From Bacillota bacterium (lineage in GTDB: Bacteria; Bacillota; Clostridia; Christensenellales; Aristaeellaceae), in NCBI GenBank assembly GCA_023404715.1, contig JAEYAR010000030.1, forward strand, positions 1-64,000: DNA of 64,000 nucleotides, read 5' to 3'. The notes beneath the pieces were generated by a model. That model was not told where the DNA came from, did not search any database, and was given only the letters and a program-made list of their open reading frames with translations. Positions 1 to 7,168 of the stretch are shown here, one piece after another. Position numbers and translations under genes: made by a program. Every line of letters starts with the position of its first letter. Position 1 is the stretch's first letter.

Positions 1-588
1 CTACAAGGTCGCCCAGCGAGCGACTAGCCGCCCGGAATTTGGAGCGCAACGCGCGGAAATATCCGGCGGCGTACCCCGGCACGGAACGTGGCGGGGCGCA
101 AACAAGGGATAAGATCATGAGGAAGACCGAGATCAACTCGAAGTCACTCATGAGATCACCCCGCGCAGAGGCCGAAGGCTTTTCATCGAGGACAGCGCGA
201 AGCGCTCCGCAGATGAAAACTCCCCCACATGAATGTGGGGGAACGAATCAGTACGACGTCTCGCGGGGGATTCCGCATGCAAGCACCTTCCTGCCTACGT
301 TATTATCATAGCATGCTGCCTTTGCATTTGCAAGGCAGATTTTGTTTTATGTACGCCCCTAAACAGCATTTCCCCTGGCGAGTGGAGCCTTTGGGCTACG
401 GGCGGGCGCGCCCTACATGTACATTGAAGCTATATTCAATGAATTGCATCGACATCGCTTTGCTGGACGCATTTTTATTGGTTTTTTTAATGGAGTCTGC
501 TTTTTGCTCAGCATCGTGAGCCTACGCTTTATTAAAAAGTGCTATCATAATCAAAAGAGGCGCTAGATAAGCAAAAGGAGAAAACACG
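1..588. other. gap without a supported gene
   Basis: No reading frame here has a convincing start, ribosome binding site and protein-like composition. One plus-strand frame stays open from base 3 to 311, but its Arg/Ser/Pro-rich translation looks like GC-rich non-coding DNA. The frame starting at base 1 stops at base 27 and could be the tail of a gene to the left, but eight codons prove nothing. The only clear structure is a perfect 9-bp inverted repeat at 222-241. Bases 430-588 turn AT-rich and probably hold the promoter of the following small gene. Confidence 0.5.
222..241. repeat. 9-bp inverted repeat
   Basis: CCCCCACAT and ATGTGGGGG are separated by two bases (GA). There is no T-run, so it is not an ordinary intrinsic terminator. 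The core recalls the palindromes of some CRISPR repeats, but only one copy is visible and no spacers follow. Confidence 0.6.
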
Positions 589-807
589 ATGAATTGGAAC
601 ATGTTGCAGTGGATTGTACAACACATGGAGGATTGGTATGCCATCTGCCGGGTGCACGGCAAGCGCTTAAAAGGAGAGGATATCGGGCGCATGCTCCAGT
701 CTCTTTTAAGCCTGTGCAGGCAGGATTCCGAGTTCAATTTTATCCTTTTGGTCTTTTTGACGGAGTATGAGGAAGAACTGCCCTTTTTTGAGCATGAGGA
801 TGAATGA
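589..807 (+). CDS. small hypothetical protein (72 aa)
   Basis: Unrecognised. The frame begins MNWNMLQWIVQ and ends in an acidic tail (EEELPFFEHEDE). An AAAGGAG ribosome binding site lies about nine bases before the ATG, which is the main reason to call it a gene. It has no signal peptide or clear membrane segment; the middle contains Leu-rich, probably helical stretches around residues 35-60. It lies in AT-rich DNA and converges on the GIY-YIG gene, with 18 bases between the two stop codons. It could be a small cytosolic regulator or adaptor, but nothing in the sequence says which. Confidence 0.55.
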   Translation: MNWNMLQWIVQHMEDWYAICRVHGKRLKGEDIGRMLQSLLSLCRQDSEFNFILLVFLTEYEEELPFFEHEDE

Positions 808-825
808 AAGCGGGCTCCCTATTGC

Positions 826-1656
826 TCATTTGCGGAACAGTTCATCCAATGTCTTTCCGTCCTTGTTTTTCCACTCGATCCAGCCGTTTGTGCTGCCGCC
901 GAGCACAAACATCGCAGCGGAGCTGGGGGATGAGAAGGATACGGAGACGTTCAGTTTATGTTTGCCGCCGACGCAGAGGATGTCTTTGTTTTGGATGGCC
1001 GTCTGCCGCTGCTTATCGACGTTATCAGAGTGGCACTTGCGGCTCATGTCAATTTCGGAGCCTTCCAGCACTTCAAACTTCTCACCGTCGTAAACGCCAA
1101 ATGCCTGAATACCGTTTCTGGTGGTGTGCAGGGTGGTCGCTTCGTTCAAGGCAGCGTTGGAAATATCCATCTTGTAGCCCTGTGTGGCCATGATGAATTG
1201 AATTTCTTCGTATACTTCCTCGATTAGAGGGAGATCGTATTCGTCGATCTCATACTTGGGATTGACGGTGTTTTCTACCTTGTACCGTTTGGATTCGGCG
1301 GCCTTGTTTATCGCATATGCCTCAAGACCGCTGATCATGTCCAGAGAAAAGGTTTTGTTGTCAGCCAAGAAGACGATGGCTTTGTTCCAGAAGTCCTTGG
1401 AACGATTGTGATCGTCCAGCCGACTGACGCCGTTCCGAGTCTGTCCAACATAGATCTGCGCAATCTTGTTGTCATCATTCTCGCTGATGAGATAGTAAAT
1501 GCCGGGGCGATGGATGCCGGTCAACTTCTTGGCCTCGGAAAGCAGCGGTCGGGGAATAACATAGGTAGTCATGGTGGATAAATGGCGGCGAATGGAACGG
1601 ATGCCATCCGGTTGGCCATTGTGATATATGATTTCTAATTTTTTGCTGATAGCCAT
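826..1656 (-). CDS. GIY-YIG nuclease-family protein with DUF4357-like C-terminus
   Basis: A GIY-YIG fold is visible at about residues 45-95: GIYYLI, then IYVGQT, then an Arg (GVSRLDDH), the core of this nuclease superfamily. Members hydrolyse DNA phosphodiester bonds, although many stand-alone versions have no assigned job. The C-terminal 60 residues (ending near WIEWKNKDGKTLDEL) match the DUF4357 type often fused to GIY-YIG domains. The GGAGA site lies nine bases before the internal ATG (MAISKK), so that start is preferred over the ATG five codons upstream; the product is then 276 residues. Composition is AT-richer than the MutS-like gene next door. It could be a defence or mobile-element accessory gene, but no partner is visible. 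Confidence 0.75.
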   Translation of the reverse strand: MAISKKLEIIYHNGQPDGIRSIRRHLSTMTTYVIPRPLLSEAKKLTGIHRPGIYYLISENDDNKIAQIYVGQTRNGVSRLDDHNRSKDFWNKAIVFLADNKTFSLDMISGLEAYAINKAAESKRYKVENTVNPKYEIDEYDLPLIEEVYEEIQFIMATQGYKMDISNAALNEATTLHTTRNGIQAFGVYDGEKFEVLEGSEIDMSRKCHSDNVDKQRQTAIQNKDILCVGGKHKLNVSVSFSSPSSAAMFVLGGSTNGWIEWKNKDGKTLDELFRK

Positions 1657-1734
1657 ATTGCTGTTCTCCATATCTCTATAGTATAGTTATGTTTAAAGAC
1701 TATTTGTGCGGTGGTACAGCGCCATCATATAAAA

Positions 1735-3375
1735 CTATAGCTTCTTTTCACACGCATGTGATGCTGAAATTACGTTTTCCTCCGCCTGCCGCACGATCGC
1801 GTCGTCAAAGCCGAGCTGGCGCATGAGCGCGATGGCGGTATGCCCGTGCGAGGGCCCCTCGCACAGACGGTAAGGGAACACGACGCGGCCTGCGTCAAGA
1901 GATTCCTCGAAGTGCCAGTTCTCGTAGCCGGGCATGTGCGTGAGCTCCAGGTCGTGTGTCGCCGCCATGACGAGCATCCGCTTCCCCTGCAGGGCCTCCA
2001 GCACCGCCGCGGAAGCGGCAATTCGCTCGGCTGTGTTGGTGCCGCGCAGGATCTCGTCGATGAAGCAAAGCGTGGGGTCCCCCTGCGCACGAACGATGTG
2101 CAGCAGCGAGCGCAGCTCCGCCACGAAGTAGCTCTCGCCCCGGATAAGGCTGTCTCGAACGGCCATCGATGTCAATACGCGCGCGCGACACAGCGAAAAG
2201 GCGCGCGCAAAGCAGGTGTACAGCGTCTGCGCGAGGATGGCGTTGACCGCTACGGCCTTGGCGAATGTGGACTTGCCGGACGCGTTCGAGCCCGTGATGA
2301 GGACTCCGCGCCGCCATTCGAACGTATTGGGCACCGCGCTTGAAATCAGGGGATGTACCATGTCCTCAGATGCCACCTCGAGCTGCGGATGAAACGTGGG
2401 TTCGCACCATATGGCGCCCTCGCGCAGCGCCGCGACCGCGATGCACGCGTCTAGCTCGCCGACCAGGGCATAGAGACGGCGAAGCTGCGGCGCGTGCCTT
2501 TGCATTTGGCGAACGATCGCGCACAGGCTGACCATGTCCGTCATGAACAGAATTTTCCCGTAGTCTGCCAGAAAGTCAAAGGCGCCTGCGGCCTCGTAGG
2601 CAAGCAGCGGGCATAGGCGGCGCAGCGCTTTCAGCGGACGGCAGAGGGCTGCGATTTCGGCGATGTCGTCTTCAAGGCCGCGTGCACGGCATTGGGAGAG
2701 GCGATGCGCACATTCGATGAGGGCGGCGATATGCCGTACCGCGCTCACCTCCGACTTCCAACGAAGCTGCGTCCTATAGTAGACGACGAGGTTGAGGGCA
2801 AAAGCCGCCGCGAGGCCAAACCAAAGCGGCGCGTACAAGAACCCGAGCAGCGCGAAGCAGGCGGGCGCAATGCCGAGCAGCAGATAGACGAAGCCGTGCG
2901 GCGGGGCGTAAAACTGGGCGTCGAATAAATATCGCACAGCCCCGTGAAAGTGCCTTTTCCCCGCACGGGCGAGCGCCATTTGCACGTTCAGGCGTGCGCG
3001 CTCGTCCGCCTGAAAGTAGGCGATCCGGCGCGCGCGCCGCCGCAGCTGCGCCTCCGGCGTTCCGGTTTCGCGCAGCATCGCGTAGAGCGCTTCGCTGCCT
3101 ACGACGCTCTGCGTCGAATCGATGCCCCTGAGCACCTCGTCCATGTCCAAATCCGCCCAGGTGGCGTCGTCCACACAGCTCGCCGCATCGAGGGATCTTG
3201 CGCGCGCATGCCAAAAGGCTGCGGTGTCCTCGAGGACGTCGGCTTCCAGCCGCTTGAGCGCGGCGGGATCGCCCCAACGCTTGCAAAGGGCTTGCCGAAC
3301 GCGCTGGCCGCGCCGCCGGAGGAGCCAGAAAACCCCGGCGGCGAGCAGCGGCGGAAGGATCAATAGGTAGAACAT
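1735..3375 (-). CDS. MutS-like ATPase, membrane-associated
   Basis: The C-terminal half is a MutS-family ATPase domain: Walker A GSNASGKST, Walker B as LCFIDEILRGTN, and the following ATHD histidine motif. The usual N-terminal mismatch-recognition domain is absent. Instead there is an N-terminal hydrophobic segment (residues 1-15) and a second pair of membrane-like helices near residues 170-215, the layout of the short MutS-related proteins found in many Firmicutes. Their role is unknown; mismatch repair should not be assumed. The start at 3375 is chosen because AAGGGGG sits seven bases before that ATG (MFYLLIL); an upstream ATG eight codons earlier lacks one. The gene is monocistronic and divergent from the proS T-box leader. 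Confidence 0.8.
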   Translation of the reverse strand: MFYLLILPPLLAAGVFWLLRRRGQRVRQALCKRWGDPAALKRLEADVLEDTAAFWHARARSLDAASCVDDATWADLDMDEVLRGIDSTQSVVGSEALYAMLRETGTPEAQLRRRARRIAYFQADERARLNVQMALARAGKRHFHGAVRYLFDAQFYAPPHGFVYLLLGIAPACFALLGFLYAPLWFGLAAAFALNLVVYYRTQLRWKSEVSAVRHIAALIECAHRLSQCRARGLEDDIAEIAALCRPLKALRRLCPLLAYEAAGAFDFLADYGKILFMTDMVSLCAIVRQMQRHAPQLRRLYALVGELDACIAVAALREGAIWCEPTFHPQLEVASEDMVHPLISSAVPNTFEWRRGVLITGSNASGKSTFAKAVAVNAILAQTLYTCFARAFSLCRARVLTSMAVRDSLIRGESYFVAELRSLLHIVRAQGDPTLCFIDEILRGTNTAERIAASAAVLEALQGKRMLVMAATHDLELTHMPGYENWHFEESLDAGRVVFPYRLCEGPSHGHTAIALMRQLGFDDAIVRQAEENVISASHACEKKL

Positions 3376-3457
3376 AAAAATCGCCCCCTTGTGATGCATG
3401 ATGATATCGCCGTATCCGTAATTGTATCAGATCCTTTCGAAAAAAACCCTAACCCCC

Positions 3458-3486
3458 TTGCAATTTTTCCTGCATGCGGGTATAAT
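3458..3486 (+). promoter_or_regulatory. sigma-A promoter of the proS T-box transcript
   Basis: TTGCAA and TATAAT are separated by 17 bp, so transcription should start near 3493, just before the T-box leader. Confidence 0.8.
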
Positions 3487-3492
3487 AGGCCC

Positions 3493-3730
3493 ACATACCG
3501 GCGACGACGGAGAAAGATGATTCCAAGCGGCGAAAAGAGAGCGCGGCCCACCGGCTGAAAGGCGGCGCACGCAGGCGGCTTCATCTCCGGCCTCCATCAT
3601 GCCCCGGCGCCAAGAACGCCGGCGTACGCCCCGCGTTAGGGGGATTGAGCGGGCGCGCATGCGCCAAGCCGGGTGGTACCGCGAAGTGAACCTTCCTTCG
3701 TCCCTGCATGGGGCGAAGGTTTTTCTTTTT
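3493..3730 (+). promoter_or_regulatory. T-box riboswitch, probably tRNA-Pro
   Basis: The signature T-box GGGTGGTACCGCG is at 3671-3683, followed by a terminator hairpin (CCTTCG at 3695-3700 with CGAAGG at 3714-3719) and a T-rich run to 3730. Uncharged tRNA would pair with the T-box bulge and stop the terminator from forming, turning on proS. In Stem I, GGAG at 3509-3512 can pair with CTCC at 3592-3595, which places CCG (Pro) followed by G at 3587-3590 in the specifier position. The specifier is an inference from this pairing; the T-box itself is clear. Confidence 0.88.
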
Positions 3731-3757
3731 CCGATAACGAAGAGGAGGATGACCGAG

Positions 3758-5200
3758 ATGGCGAAGAAGAATGACCAGGAGTTTGTCAAGCATATTACCC
3801 CCCGCAGCGAGAACTTTTCGCAGTGGTATACCGACGTGGTGCTGCAGGCCGACCTGATGGATTACACGCCCGTGCGCGGCTGCATGGCGATCAAACCCTA
3901 CGGCTACGGCATCTGGGAGCTGATTCAAAAGGAGCTGGACGCGCGCTTTAAGGCGACGGGGCATGAGAACGTCTCCATGCCCATGCTGATCCCCGAGAGC
4001 CTGCTGCTCAAGGAGGCCGATCACGTGGAGGGCTTTGCGCCCGAGGTGGCGTGGGTGACGCAGGGCGGCACCGAGCCCCTGCAAGAGCGCCTGGCCGTGC
4101 GCCCCACGAGCGAGACGATCTTCTGCACGATGTACTCGAAGTGGGTGCAGTCCTGGCGCGACCTGCCCCTCAAGTATAACCAGTGGTGCTCGGTCATGCG
4201 CTGGGAGAAGACGACGCGCCCCTTCCTGCGCACCGCCGAGTTCCTCTGGCAGGAGGGGCATACCGTGCACGCGACGGCCGAGGAGGCGCAGGAGGAGACG
4301 ATGCAGATGCTCGGCGTCTACCATGAGTTCTGCGAAAACGTGCTGGCCGTGCCCGTCTACTCCGGCCAGAAGAGCGAGAAGGAGAAATTTGCGGGCGCGC
4401 GCGCGACCTACAGCGTAGAGGCCATGATGCAGGACGGCAAGGCGCTGCAGAGCGGCACCAGCCACAACTTCGGCACGAACTTCTCCGAGCCCTTCGACGT
4501 CACGTATCTGTCGAAGGACGGCAAGCTGGAATACTGCCACGAGACGAGCTGGGGCGTATCTACCCGCCTGATCGGCGCGCTGATCATGACCCACGGCGAC
4601 GAACGCGGCCTCAAGCTGCCCCCCAAGGTGGCGCCCATCCAGGTCGTCATCCTGCCCATCGCCGCGCACAAGGGCGGCGTGATGGAGAAGTGCCGGGAGA
4701 TCAAGGCGCAGCTGGAGGCGGCAGGCGTCCGCGTGAAGCTGGACGATCGCGACAACGTGTCCGCCGGTTGGAAGTTCAACGAGTGGGAGCTCAAGGGCGT
4801 GCCTGTGCGCCTGGAGGTCGGCCCTCGCGACATCGAGGCGGGCCAGGTGCTCTCCGTGCGCCGTGATACGTTCGAAAAGAAACCCCTCGCGCTGGAAGGA
4901 ATTGCGGATGCGGTCGGGGCGCTGCTCGAAAGCGTGCACGAGAGCATGTTCGAGATCGCCCGCGCCTTCCGCGACGCGCACACCGCGGTCGTGCACGACA
5001 TGGAGGAGCTGACCGCGCAGGTGAATGGCGGCTATGCCAAGGCCATGTGGTGCGGCGAGCAGGCCTGCGAGGACAGGATCAAGGAGCTGACCGGCTCTAC
5101 GAGCCGCAACATGCCGTTTGACCAGACGCCCGTGGGCGATACGTGCGTATGCTGCGGCAAGAAGGCCGAAAAGGTCATGTACTTCGCCAAGGCGTATTGA
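3758..5200 (+). CDS. proS: prolyl-tRNA synthetase, archaeal/eukaryotic (type 3) form
   Basis: Attaches proline to tRNA-Pro in the cytosol. The 480-residue length, the absence of the bacterial editing insert, and class II motifs (for example VRPTSET near residue 110, RWEKTTRPFLRTAEF near 150, and SWGVSTRLIGALIM near 270) identify the short archaeal-like ProRS common in Clostridia. The C-terminal zinc-binding type domain retains cysteines (CVCCGKK near the end). AGGAGG at 3743-3748 is nine bases from the ATG at 3758 and too close to an ATG at 3749, so 3758 is chosen. It is expressed from its own T-box leader and ends in a strong terminator, so it is a single-gene unit. Confidence 0.97.
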   Translation: MAKKNDQEFVKHITPRSENFSQWYTDVVLQADLMDYTPVRGCMAIKPYGYGIWELIQKELDARFKATGHENVSMPMLIPESLLLKEADHVEGFAPEVAWVTQGGTEPLQERLAVRPTSETIFCTMYSKWVQSWRDLPLKYNQWCSVMRWEKTTRPFLRTAEFLWQEGHTVHATAEEAQEETMQMLGVYHEFCENVLAVPVYSGQKSEKEKFAGARATYSVEAMMQDGKALQSGTSHNFGTNFSEPFDVTYLSKDGKLEYCHETSWGVSTRLIGALIMTHGDERGLKLPPKVAPIQVVILPIAAHKGGVMEKCREIKAQLEAAGVRVKLDDRDNVSAGWKFNEWELKGVPVRLEVGPRDIEAGQVLSVRRDTFEKKPLALEGIADAVGALLESVHESMFEIARAFRDAHTAVVHDMEELTAQVNGGYAKAMWCGEQACEDRIKELTGSTSRNMPFDQTPVGDTCVCCGKKAEKVMYFAKAY

Positions 5201-5215
5201 AGACCTGTTTCTTTT

Positions 5216-5244
5216 GCGGTCCTGCGATTGCAGGGCCGCTTTTT
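5216..5244 (+). terminator. intrinsic terminator of proS
   Basis: GCGGTCCTGC and GCAGGGCCGC form a 10-bp stem (one G-T pair) with a four-base loop, followed by TTTTT. Confidence 0.9.
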
Positions 5245-5268
5245 GCAGGAAATGATGCAAAAGAGGGA

Positions 5269-5297
5269 TTGACATTGACTGAATATTATCATATAAT
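5269..5297 (+). promoter_or_regulatory. perfect consensus sigma-A promoter
   Basis: TTGACA, 17 bp, TATAAT: an exact match to consensus. It would give a leader of roughly 125 bases before the flavoprotein start; no known riboswitch is recognised in that leader. Confidence 0.9.
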
Positions 5298-5429
5298 GAG
5301 CTGGCTTATAGATGGCACGCCGTTCGCAATGATCCGTGTATCTCGCTTAATTACAGGGAAATATGGCGAAATGCGGCATTGAGGGTAAGGCATACAGGCG
5401 GCGTGTGAGAAATGAAGGAGGTAGGTATT

Positions 5430-7103
5430 GTGAAAAAATTGATTAGCGTACTGCTCACACTCCTGTTGGCGACTACGTCGGTGTTCGCGCTGGCTGCGGA
5501 CGGCGAGACCGTCTTCGAGGGAGAAGGATCGGGGTACGGCGGAAAGCTGCGGCTGGAGGTCGTTCTCGAGGGGGATGAGATGACGGACATTCGCATCGTG
5601 GAGGATCATGAGTCCTCGCCTGTGATGACACGCGCCTTCCCGGTCATTCGCGAGCGCATTTTGGAGGCGCAGACGCCCGTGGTCGACAGCGTGTCGGCGG
5701 CGACGTTTACCTCCTACGCGGTGAAGAGCGCCGTGGCGGACGCGCTGACGAAGGCCGGCAAGGAGGTTGAGAAAATCACCTTCGCAACCACGGGCCCCGT
5801 CGAAGAGGCGAAGGAGCTGGAGCCTGTGCATACCCAGATCGTCATCGTAGGCGGCGGCCCTGCAGGACTGGCGGCGGCGATCGGCGCAAAGGAATCCGGC
5901 GCGGAGGATGTAATCCTCGTCGAGAAGCTGGACATCCTCAGCGGTAACGGCAAGTTTGACATGAACTTCTTCGATCTGATCAATTCCAAAGCGCAAAAGG
6001 GAGCGGGCGTCGAGTACACGGTGGAACAGTTCATCGCGGATAAGGAAAACGCCGGCAACACGCCCGAGCGCCTCAAGGTCTGGGCCGAGGGCGAAAACGA
6101 GCTGGATGCTTGGCTGCGCAGCTTCGGCGTGGAGCTCAACCATAACTACGGCGGCACCAACCACATGGCCGAGGCGGACGCTTACGCGGGCGAGCACATC
6201 CAGGACGGGATGGAAGCGCGCGTAAAGGCGCTGGGCGTGGACGTGCGCACCGGCACCAAGGGCGTGGACTTCCTCTTCGACGGCGATAAGGTGGTCGGCG
6301 TCAAGGTACAACGCAAGAACGAGACCTACGACATCTTCGCGGACGCGGTGATCCTGGCCACCGGCGGCTTCTCGGCGAACAAGGAGCTGCTCGCCAAGTA
6401 CGCGCCGGGCGCGGAGACGGTGGAAACCTCCAATCAGATGGGCGCGACGGGCGACTTCGTGCCGCTGTTTGAACAATATGGCTTCAAGACGGCGAACATG
6501 GACAAACTGAGCATCTTCAAGCTCATCATCAAGAACCGCCGCGATCTGACCGGTGCGGGCGACGGCTTCATCCTCGTCAACGAGAAGGGCGAGCGATTTG
6601 CAGATGAAAGCTCTTCGGGTCTGGGTCTCGCGCATGCGATCCTCGATCAGGGCAAAGTCTTTTACATCTACGATCAGAACCTGTACGAGTCCGCCTATCG
6701 CCTACAGAAGCATAACAAGCTGGGCTATCACGTCAAGGCGGATACGCTTGACGAGCTGGCCGAGCAGCTGGGCGTCGACGCGGCGGGCCTGAAAGCTTCG
6801 GTCGATGCGTTCAACAAGGCGGTTGAGGGCGAGGCGGCGGACCCGTTCCGCAAGGAAGCCTTTACCCGTAAGTTTAAGGCCGAAGGCCCTTACTACGGCG
6901 TACAGGTCGAATCCGCGATTCATATGACCAAAGGCGGCGTCGTGGCCAACGAGAAGGCACAGGTATTGAATAACGACGACGCGGTCGTCGAAGGGTTGTA
7001 CGCAGCGGGTGAGGTCACTTGGATCAGCGGCGCTTACAGCGCGGCGGTGGTCTTCGGACGCATAGCGGGCCAGCAGGCGGCGGCACAGGTGCTGGGCAAG
7101 TAA
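5430..7103 (+). CDS. secreted FMN/FAD flavoprotein reductase (fumarate reductase-like)
   Basis: A signal peptide (VKKLISVLLTLLLATTSVFA) leads into an FMN_bind domain at about residues 22-100 and then a FAD_binding_2 oxidoreductase domain (IVIVGGGPAGLAAAIGAKES near 120) to the end. The FMN_bind domain carries DSVSAATFTS, which resembles the D-x-x-S-G-A-T site where ApbE-type transferases attach FMN to threonine, so covalent FMN is likely. Such proteins pass electrons to external acceptors (fumarate, urocanate, cinnamates); the acceptor here is unknown. The start is the GTG at 5430, seven bases after AAGGAGGT; an ATG six codons upstream overlaps that site and is rejected. It has its own consensus promoter and is followed by a terminator. 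Confidence 0.9.
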   Translation: MKKLISVLLTLLLATTSVFALAADGETVFEGEGSGYGGKLRLEVVLEGDEMTDIRIVEDHESSPVMTRAFPVIRERILEAQTPVVDSVSAATFTSYAVKSAVADALTKAGKEVEKITFATTGPVEEAKELEPVHTQIVIVGGGPAGLAAAIGAKESGAEDVILVEKLDILSGNGKFDMNFFDLINSKAQKGAGVEYTVEQFIADKENAGNTPERLKVWAEGENELDAWLRSFGVELNHNYGGTNHMAEADAYAGEHIQDGMEARVKALGVDVRTGTKGVDFLFDGDKVVGVKVQRKNETYDIFADAVILATGGFSANKELLAKYAPGAETVETSNQMGATGDFVPLFEQYGFKTANMDKLSIFKLIIKNRRDLTGAGDGFILVNEKGERFADESSSGLGLAHAILDQGKVFYIYDQNLYESAYRLQKHNKLGYHVKADTLDELAEQLGVDAAGLKASVDAFNKAVEGEAADPFRKEAFTRKFKAEGPYYGVQVESAIHMTKGGVVANEKAQVLNNDDAVVEGLYAAGEVTWISGAYSAAVVFGRIAGQQAAAQVLGK

Positions 7104-7133
7104 TCGATCAGGGCATACTTGAAACGGAATAGG

Positions 7134-7168
7134 ACCGACAGGCTATGCGAAAGCGGCCTGCCGGTTTT
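7134..7168 (+). terminator. terminator between convergent genes
   Basis: ACCGACAGGC and GCCTGCCGGT pair with one mismatch, followed by TTTT. It closes the flavoprotein transcript and touches the end of the convergent GTPase gene. Confidence 0.7.

Noticed and set aside
222..241. CRISPR repeat
   Set aside because: Only one copy of the palindrome is visible, with no spacers and no cas genes in the window.
3581..5275. 564-codon minus-strand frame over proS
   Set aside because: It lies opposite a certain gene; its Arg/His/Leu-rich composition is the shadow of GC-rich codons, and it has no ribosome binding site.
5289..6635. 448-codon minus-strand frame over the flavoprotein
   Set aside because: Antisense shadow of a clear FAD protein gene.
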